From: Lepidonotus clava
Taxonomy: Eukaryota > Annelida > Polychaeta > Phyllodocida > Polynoidae
Length of the DNA: 64,000 nt
NCBI GenBank assembly: GCA_936440205.1
Contig: OW387147.1
Coordinates: 2,046,001 to 2,110,000 of the forward strand
Direction: 5' to 3'
The position numbers were made by a program, and so were the translations under genes. Below the pieces are notes generated by a model. It saw only the letters and a program-made list of their open reading frames with translations. It did not search any database and had not been told where the DNA came from. Of the stretch, positions 56,659-64,000 are shown one piece after another. Each line of letters starts with the position of its first letter. Position 1 is the first letter of the stretch.

Positions 56659-58965
56659 ATGGCTACCGTACCATCAATCATGCTGACTATTCTGCTTAGC
56701 CTAGGCGCTGACCATTCCACAGGAAAAAACATCTTTCGAACCAACTATGGGGTAGTCTTTGAGACCAAACCATACGTCTACATTGGCAAGGACTACTTCA
56801 CCACCGAAGTCGATATTATTCTACCTCAGCCTCCCCTTCCCTCATCAGCGCCTCCCTTCCACTGCAATAGGGACTCCACCTTACGAATCGGTTTGGGGAA
56901 CCAGTGCCAAAAAATGCAAGCAATCGCGGAAAAGATATCAAAGCATTGGCATTTAATAGTCGCTAAGTTGGACTAAAAGTAGTGAAATAAATTGTTGAAG
57001 TGCACGTTCGTGCAACCAATCTTTTGCGAAAGTCCAGGAAGGCGCGGGCACTCATACCAGAAATTGGTACGGCCGCCAAGGCTCTATTTTGTACTGCCAT
57101 GCTCGACGACTTAACTCCACAGAAGGTATTCTGAACGCTAGTGGTTGATTATGGGTCTTATTGTGAACTGGGGAAAACTTGCCTTTAACTCTCGTTTAGT
57201 CTGTTCATCTTAGTTTATATTATTGTGGCTAGTTAAGTGGTAGACTATATCTGCGGTATGGGCGTTCATTTCCACAACACGAATCTCACTTGGCTGAGAG
57301 GAAGTTTATTGGTGTATAATCCAAAGGCATACAACGGCTGGTGCATTCGGCCTAAGTATCCAGCCCCCGTTCAACACTGTCCAAGGCTAGCTGCGTCCAC
57401 AGAGTCCGCTCGTCTTAGTGCAGCCGTACAACGGTAAACCTTATCCGAGTCACCCGATGTCTGCTTACTTTGGCTAAACCAAACCCTGAATCGTATAGAT
57501 TCGTAGCGATCCAAACAGGTATGTTCTCTCTGGCCTTGCTTACCGGCTCAGACTGTTACATACTGTCCCATTATTGATTTTAACCCCAGCAGCGTCTGCC
57601 ATTCTCATATTTGTGTAATTTAGATGACTGCAGACGAACTCATATTCCTTGATGAGAAAATTACTGCAGTACTGCAGGTAGTAGACTCTAGCCTGGAACT
57701 GCAACTTCGTGCCACTATGGAAAACAACGATTACATGTACAATATTTCCAAAGGACTCCAATCTTACAAGACCACCCAGGATTACATTGTAGGGTTATTG
57801 CATGACTTGCAAGAACTGCGCCTGCTCCATTATCAACTGGACTACTCCATTGACACTCTTGTACAGGATATTCGCAACCTACAGGAAAATAAGCTGAGTC
57901 CTTCATTGATAACTGAGACCAAAATGAACAAGATACGCAAGCTTTTTCTGTCCAAAACTAATAATTCAAAGGTTCATATCCCTAATACTGTCGACATGTA
58001 TAAGAGTGTAACTGTTCATGGGGTGCCAACCCTACATGGTAATGTGCTCAAAATATTTTTAAAGGTTCCTATTATGTCTTTTGACCAGTTTAAGGTTCTT
58101 AAGGTTAACTCATTTCCTTTGGCTTTCCATGAGCATTTTACTCGACTCGCACACTGCCCGGCTTATTTACTAATTTCTCCAACACATTATACATTCTCTT
58201 CAAACCCCAAACTAGACAAGTGCAATTTGCAGTGTTGCCAATATGACTTTGCACTTAGAAGCATATCACCGACGTCATGCCTAATGGCAATATACCTACG
58301 CGATCACGCTTCCGTGAAACAACTTTGTGATTTTAAACTATTTATTCAACCGAGTTTCAGAAGGTCTAATATTGAAGTGTTTTCAACAGGGACGTACATG
58401 TTGTGGCACATAGACGAAGTCAATATAACCTGTCCAAACGAGACAACAACGCACCCTGGATGTACGTCATGCTTTCGCGCGTTTCAATGTGGCTGCTCTG
58501 TGAAAGCAAACAAATGGAGCATTCCAAGATCTAATGTTAACTATCTTCCTCGAACTCTGGGTCCTCTACGTACCGTGTATCCGGTGAACTTGGCCAGCGC
58601 CTGAATGTGTCACTCAGCAAACTGGTTAGTCCAGACCAATTTTATGCAAAACCGTTTCCAATCCTACCCCTCAGCATGGAGATGAGACGTCGCCGGGAAA
58701 ATCTGTTTGTGCAGGCGAAGCAGAATTTTGAAAATCATACATGGAGGAAATGAAAATGAATACGGAGGAGTTCAAAAAACATCGGGCGGAGCTGGACCTT
58801 TCGAATCCTTCTATTGATTATGCTGGGGTGCATAGCATGGTAGACAGAATACACTTTGGACTAACCTTTGTTTTGACACCGATAATGTTTGTGCTGTTGT
58901 TAATTTTACATGTAAGACAACGGCGGCTAGGACGTGCATGCGCCGTGAAGGCCATTTCTGTATAA
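56659..58965 (+). pseudogene. F-type (baculovirus F / errantivirus-like) envelope gene, fossil
   Basis: Parts seen in order: a signal-peptide-like start (MATVPSIMLTILLSLGA), an ectodomain front with NYGVVFETKPYVYIGK, a helical heptad-like segment (LHDLQELRLLHYQLDYSID), a Cys-rich region (CNLQCCQYDF, CPNETTTHPGCTSC) and a C-terminal membrane anchor (FGLTFVLTPIMFVLLLILHV) with a short basic tail. This layout matches the fusion envelope shared by baculovirus F proteins and insect errantiviruses, which mediates membrane fusion. The longest open stretch is 57624-58604. The gene is divided into about five open stretches, so it is broken or spliced; breaks look few. No gag, pol or LTR was found beside it. 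A smaller fragment of the same family is at 30 kb. Confidence 0.65.
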
Positions 58966-58979
58966 ATAACACCCTGTTT

Positions 58980-59735
58980 AAGTAATTTGTTCTGCATTAT
59001 CTGAAAGTGTACGCTTGTGCAAAGAGTTCCGCATTTAAGTTTGAATTAACACATACATTTCTAACCAGGAACGATATATAAACAATGTAATGGTTTGGCC
59101 ACACTGTGCAGTTAATTGGGGTCAATGCAAAGAACGTCTTATGGTTTAGGACTAATTTCCTTGAAGTTGGGAATTGGAATTAATAACTGAGCAAAATAAC
59201 ACCCATAACTAGCGAACTTTACCTTTTTTGCGTCAATGTTGCAATAAAACGGGAAATCAGGACCTCTTTCAAAACGATTCAAGTTGTGTTTGTTTTCAAA
59301 CCAGTTTTTTCAGATAACGGACTTTGTTTCCAATAAAAAAACTTCAGCAAATGGAAACAATGGGGTACAGATCGAAAACTTCCAGTCTACCGCCGCAACT
59401 ACCAGACCATCTTAAATAAACACGCTCGCAAGCTTGTTGTTTGGTAATTGGTAACCAGTCCTCTTAGTATCCAACACACGAGTCTATGTCAGTGATATAG
59501 TCCAGTTTTTGAGTTCCGATCAACTGACTCGTGATGTGGTTGGTGGTGTCTTGGAGGCAAAGTACATATTATTACTGGGCTCGACCAAGCGACCAAGCAA
59601 TTCGTCGCGAGGAGCAGCATCTCGGGGCTAACCACCCTGTCGATGACATGCATGTTGGCCGGAATGGGGGCTAGTGATAAAGTGATGGACTCCCGCCGGC
59701 AGCAGATCCTAGTGCACAAAGGTAGAAATTAACTC
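58980..59735. other. 3' flank of the envelope fossil, no gene
   Basis: AATAAA words at about 59243 and 59330. An open, donor-ended segment near 59550-59720 is noted but not supported. Confidence 0.35.
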
Positions 59736-59738
59736 ATT

Positions 59739-59892
59739 TACTTTGCGCATGATAATCGAAATAGTGTAAAGGTCACCAGTTGAATACAAGAGGATAATAA
59801 GAATTCTTCCAAATTACTTAGCTTATGATAATACACAGTATAAATATGGCAGGTGCTGCTGGTAGGTGTAAATATACCTGATAGCAATGTTC
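59739..59892. repeat. ~155-bp dispersed repeat, copy 2
   Basis: Same landmarks as 32467-32635: CTTTGCGCATGA, GTCACCAGTTG, TTCCAAATTAC and GTGCTGCTGGTAGGTGTAAA. It is an ordinary interspersed copy here, outside any LINE. Confidence 0.7.
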
Positions 59893-60925
59893 AGCAGGTA
59901 CACCTCCCAACAGGCGTCGATGCCTGGGGTAAAAATCAATACCAGACTGCTATAAGAAGCGAGAACGCAGTGTAAGAGCAGAGAGAAATTCATTACCGTT
60001 TGGACAATACGGATCGAGAGATTCGAGGGGTTTTAGATAGCTACGCAAATCACAGGGACATCTGGTGACTTACATGGTACTACCGCAGTACGGCTGAAAG
60101 TGAGATTAGGCGGAATCCAAGAGAAAGCTTAAACTACACTGAATTGGAATTGTAACACCTAGGACCTTATCATCTCTTCACTAGAGCAGAACTCCACGGG
60201 GGCCGATTCTCGGCGATTGCACAGCAGACTGCGGACTGACTTGACTAGTTTCGAACAGCTCAACAAAACTGCCACCCGAGCCACACGGTCAAGCCCAGAA
60301 CCAACAACTCACGTTAATTCAGAGAAGTAGTAGTCTGGATCGGGTTGATAGGGAATGGTTTCACTGTTGCGCATGACTGTTCTGCACGCCAGGTGTCCAG
60401 ACTAGTATTTAGCATGGCGTCCATGTCCATGGTGACTAGGTTGTGTCTGAGACCAGTGTAGGCAGGTGTATTTGTACCCCTTGACTGCCCGGCTTACCCC
60501 ACCTGTATGACTGGGGAAGTGGGCTTCATCCAGTCACGGAGCTCAACTGGCTTTAGGGCTCTAGTCACTGTCTCTTTGGTGGCTTCTCCGGAAGAAGTTC
60601 AAGTCATCACACTCAGTGGACAGACGTAGGGGCACGGGGTTCCATCAAAAAGGGGGTGGCGGTGCCCGATGATTAGGGTGGTTTCCCCTTGTCAACCCTC
60701 CCCCGAGTAATGTTGGCATCAAAGAGCGCATTGCGCGCCTTCAAAGTACTGCAGTATTCCTGTGTATTGTCTTCCCTGGGTCACACACTAGCCCATTCTT
60801 TAAAGTGTGTTCTTCACCAGCTCTCTCATTTACACAGTCCCTGTATATGCGCGCGACATCTCCCGACCAACGGGGCTTCCATACGGGGCTTCCCTACCTG
60901 CAGCAGCCAGCTGATGCCCTCTGAA
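59893..60925. other. ~1 kb without recognised genes
   Basis: Moderate GC, short chance ORFs. Nothing assigned. Confidence 0.4.
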
Positions 60926-60927
60926 CA

Positions 60928-61008
60928 CAGGAAAAACTGAGCCTTGTGTCGTTTTCGATATTTGCTGCGCAACAGCACATTATGTAAGTCGGGCACAGTC
61001 CATGCCAG
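60928..61008 (+). repeat. ~80-bp direct repeat, copy 2
   Basis: GGAAAAACTGAGCCTTGTGT, TTTGCTGCGCA and TTATGTAAGTCGGGCACAGT match copy 1 at 45278-45358 in the same orientation. A TATA box follows at 61319. Confidence 0.8.
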
Positions 61009-61318
61009 TCTTTCTTCGCCAAAATCATGAAATAGTCATAGTATGACCAACGCACTGTTTGGTAATAACCTTATTTTGTACCCCTGTCCCGTATTGCATA
61101 AACCTAATTCACGCCCCAAATGCACAGTCCCATCACGCCAATAAAGCACAGTGCTCCCTTCTCTCAACACGTGCAAAGTTTTAGCCAAGCTCAGCTATGT
61201 TTTTTGGGCATTTATGTAACTTTTCCTACTGTGCGCAGCGGTTAGCGCAAGTTAGACTGGTGCGCCTTTACTCACGCTCAGTGTGTGCAAAGTGCTTTCA
61301 TGGGAGCACTCTGCCTCT

Positions 61319-61325
61319 TATAAAA
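61319..61325 (+). promoter_or_regulatory. TATA box of a second plus-strand unit
   Basis: TATAAAA in CTCTTATAAAACTTT. A short leader, ATGGACCAGTGCCTCTTATG, with a possible CATAG|GTAGTC donor follows about 45 bp on. This mirrors the arrangement after the 45.3-kb repeat. Confidence 0.4.
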
Positions 61326-61427
61326 CTTTAAATGGTAAGCAGTCTATATCTCCTGCTCTCTGATCATGGACCAGTGCCTCTTATGCTCATAGGTAGTCGC
61401 TCTTTCCAAGCATAGGGCACCTGATCT

Positions 61428-61583
61428 TCCAAAATGTTATGTAGAACCCCCTCAATTTGTAGGAAAGTATGGAAAAGTTCCACATTTTACTTTTATTTTC
61501 TAATAATGTCCACCTCCCTTTCAAAAATGTCATGTAGACGCCCCTAAAGTTAGCAAGAAAAAATGGAAAGGTCCACACTTTAC
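61428..61583. repeat. Tandem duplication, ~91-bp unit
   Basis: CAAAATGTTATGTAGA and CAAAAATGTCATGTAGA begin two similar blocks ending in CCACATTTTACT and CCACACTTTACT. Diverged, so old. Confidence 0.6.
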
Positions 61584-61589
61584 TGCTTT

Positions 61590-62427
61590 CCAACCCCCCT
61601 TTCCTTTACAAGTTCTGACAAAAAGTGTGAACAAAATGTTTTGGAAATCCATCTGTGCAATGGGACTCCTCATATGAAGTCCCAACCTCGGCTTTATCCT
61701 TTTCCAGTTTCTACTTGAAAGGGGTATAGTACTGTAGAGTATGGCGCATGTTCCTGTAACAACTGCAAAGTCTGAATGGCTATCACATGAAGGACAACGT
61801 CTTTTCAACGGAAAATCATGACATTTATTAAATAAAACCATTTAAAACTCATTTTTAGACAAGAAAAACACGACCGTACTGAGATAGGACACCGAAATTT
61901 TCGACGATCTGAAAAAGCTTTCAGCCGACGTAAAACCAAACTCAGGATTGTTCTTTAGATATGCATGATTTATTTTTCAGACAATAAATAACCTTATTTT
62001 CAAATCGGGTCAACTGGGTCTTAGATCAGTTTTACCACTGTTAATTTGTAATTTATTGCATGGGCACTTGCAGGAAAATACGCCAATAAACTCACAATTG
62101 CAACATTTCCATATTTATTTCATCGGTACTGAATTACAGAACACGAAATGTTTTACTGTACATGTAAAGTCTGCTGAATTTATATATCCATCTTCGAATC
62201 TCTTTCCACATTAATATTCATGCGAAACAAACAATGCCCAACTAATAAACTATACAACACTTTTGAAAAAACTCCTACATGTTTTTAAGGGTCTTAAACG
62301 CACTATATATATTTCTGGGCACTTTGTCCTTGTGCATGAGGTATATGTATATGTGGCCCGCATAATCTCCTCAAAAAGAAGAACTTAATAGAGTCTTCTC
62401 CAACAAATTAAGGTCAGCAGTCACGCT
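61590..62427. other. Spacer without recognised genes
   Basis: AT-rich, nothing supported. Confidence 0.4.
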
Positions 62428-62675
62428 TCAGTGGAGGCTGGACAAAGGAACGTGTTGGAGCAGGCTCAGCGTTGGAGGGTTATTACATAATGCTGATAAG
62501 GCCTCTGCATACGCTTCGTGGTCGGGGATGGTTCTTTCAATAACAGGCTCTGTGGGCGGGGCACAGTGGGGCATTCTTATAACAGTAGCCACTCGATTGT
62601 ATTTACTTTTGTTTAAGAAACTGTAGTACTCAAAGTTGTGCAATGACACTAATAAATACTTGTTCATAATATTTT
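62428..62675 (-). CDS. Possible terminal exon of a minus-strand gene, unknown
   Basis: Acceptor AAGCCTGCAG at about 62676, then an open frame of about 80 codons to TGA at 62428. It reads MNKYLLVSLHNFEYYSFLNK, VIRMPHCAPPTEPVIE and TIPDHEAYAEALSALCNNPP. Composition is coding-like. Upstream exons would lie at higher coordinates and none was found. No family recognised. Confidence 0.35.
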
Positions 62676-62679
62676 CTGC

Positions 62680-63640
62680 AGGCTTTGTGGACCGGGCCCC
62701 GGTGGCCAATATGGCAATATTAGTCTGTCGCCTAACGTTGAATCTCTACGTATACCCAAACAATACTTGCAATATAAGAATGTTCTAAGTGATAAATTTA
62801 AACCATACAATCCTTTTCATACATCTTACTTCCATATAAGTATTCTTATACGCATCAAGAACTTAAATAAAGCCGGGTTGGAAATTGTACATGCAGATCG
62901 TCCCGTTCACGATGGAGACACCTTATTAGCCTGGACTCTATGAAACAAACAAACATCAAAGAGCTCGAGTATGCAAAACCTATCTAATTCTTTTTTTTTT
63001 TTTTTATTGAACTTAGAATCATCATACAGTCCTTCGGCTTCCAAAGCCCATCTTCCAGGAACCGCCAGCCTTACAATTTGCTGGCTTAGATATAAAAGTG
63101 AAGTGGAAGAAAAATGAATTAACAACAGAGGTGGACATCCTGTCGCATTGTCGCACAAAAATGCGACAGAGACTTCAAATTGTGCGACAGGAGGTTTCTA
63201 ACTAAAAGTAATAATTGATAGATTTATACCCAAAAGCCTGCTGCAAGCAGTACAACCCAAAAATAGTGATAAATCAAGGAAATCGTCAGTCTTTCCTTAT
63301 GAATATGAGGTAAACTAAACCATTGTATAATCTTTTTGCACCTTACACTCAGTGAAATAGAAAAGTAATACATATCATAGTGCGCACCTACAGGGCTAAA
63401 TGTCGATTTTCTGTTTCCAACAAAATCCTGAAATCCACCTCTTGACGTGGATTACTATCCACATCCAGGCGTGGATATTTTGTTTCCAAGATTTTGTACA
63501 AAAGCCTAAGTAGACCTAATGATACATAGATGTGGATTTAGGGGGTAGGGCTTGCCAGGCACACGCCCCCCTCCTTTTTTGGGCCTTTTTTGGGCCAAAG
63601 TCTTTAATATAAAATTCCTGAAAATGTTGCTATATATTTC
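62680..63640. other. Spacer with a small TGTCGCA hairpin region
   Basis: T-run at 62992-63006. At 63130-63195 TGTCGCA, TGCGACA and TGTGCGACAG alternate and could fold. A CCACATC..GTGGAT patch follows near 63440-63480. No gene. Confidence 0.4.
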
Positions 63641-64000
63641 AAAAAGGGGGTTGGCAAGCAGTAAAAAGAGGAACTTTTAAATATTTTCCTACTATTTTTA
63701 GGGGTTTTTATATTAGATTTTGGAAGGGAAGGTGAAACTTTTGGAAAAATGTCCTTTGTGTGTGTGTGTAGGGGGGTATATATTTTAAAAAGGGGGTTGG
63801 CGAGCAGTAAAAAGAGGAACTTTTAAATATTTTCCTACTATTTTTAGGGGTTTTTATATTAGATTTTGGAAGGGAAGGTGGAACTTTTGGAAAAATGTCC
63901 TTTGTGTGTGTGTGTAGGGGGTATATATTTTAAAAAGGGGGTTGGCGAGCAGTAAAAAGAGGAACTTTTAAATATTTTCCTACTATTTTTAAGGGTTTTT
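63641..64000. repeat. 145-146-bp tandem array, runs off the window
   Basis: AAAAAGGGGGTTGGC starts units at 63641, 63787 and 63932. Each unit contains GAGGAACTTTTAAATATTTT and a short (TG)n. The units are nearly identical, so the array is recent. Its far end is outside the window. Confidence 0.9.

Noticed and set aside
59550-59720. Open segment on the plus strand ending at a CACAAAG|GTAGAA donor
   Set aside because: About 55 codons with no good acceptor, start or homologue; could be chance.
60689-60940. 83-codon plus-strand ORF
   Set aside because: Starts at TTG, not ATG, has no family signal and no promoter or poly(A) signal placed for it.
45278-61008. Polinton or large DNA virus between the direct repeats
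   Set aside because: No protein-primed polymerase, integrase, ATPase, protease or capsid signature was found, and the repeats are direct, not inverted.

Overview
The window is a transposon-rich stretch of animal DNA. Short exons with GT..AG introns, TATA boxes, AATAAA signals, tRNA-derived SINEs, CR1/Jockey-like LINEs, a Penelope-like GIY-YIG retroelement, a DIRS-like tyrosine-recombinase retroelement, Ty3/Gypsy LTRs and multi-copy transposon genes all point to an invertebrate metazoan, probably marine (cephalochordate, mollusc and similar lineages all fit). No species can be named from the sequence alone. There are no prokaryotic features and no true tRNA or rRNA genes.

Left part (1-25.8 kb): a minus-strand Ty3/Gypsy element (gag, protease, RT/RNase H, start of integrase, one 1180-bp LTR) is cut by the window start. 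Next comes a nested set. LINE pieces flank a DIRS-like element, which is split by a 4.6-kb inverted-repeat DNA transposon (9018-13633, 3-bp TCA duplication). The same LINE tract is split again by a Penelope-like element (15605-17428, 10-bp duplication), which itself carries a 158-bp MITE with a TA duplication. Two more LINEs (21.5-22.8 kb plus, 24.1-25.8 kb minus) flank a small three-exon transcript candidate and a 24-bp minisatellite.

Middle (26-45 kb): mostly non-coding. It holds a decayed locus with a fragment of a baculovirus-F/errantivirus-type envelope gene next to the last two exons of a zinc-finger gene (30.3-31.2 kb), another LINE (31.7-33.3 kb), a MITE, a tRNA-headed SINE, a 946-bp palindrome exactly centred near 37805, and a broken minus-strand multi-exon transposase-like gene (39966-44083) that ends in an RG-rich, AT-hook-like tail and has a LINE in one intron.

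Right part (45-62 kb) is the least ordinary. It has several compact units, four with a TATA box: a complete five-exon 170-residue zinc-finger gene (46192-47919, minus) paralogous to the decayed copy at 31 kb; an open 202-codon minus-strand ORF (48602-49210); a solo Gypsy LTR (50363-51542) with 4-bp duplications; a three-exon Myb/MADF-like gene (51627-52970, minus); a single-exon cysteine-rich gene with a duplicated ~42-residue module (54871-55479, plus); and a fossil F-type envelope gene (56659-58965, plus). The block lies between two direct copies of an ~80-bp sequence (45.28 and 60.93 kb), each followed by a TATA box and a short leader exon. The same zinc-finger and envelope families occur together at both loci, so they may have moved or been duplicated together. 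The end of the window holds repeats, including a 145-bp tandem array that runs off the edge.
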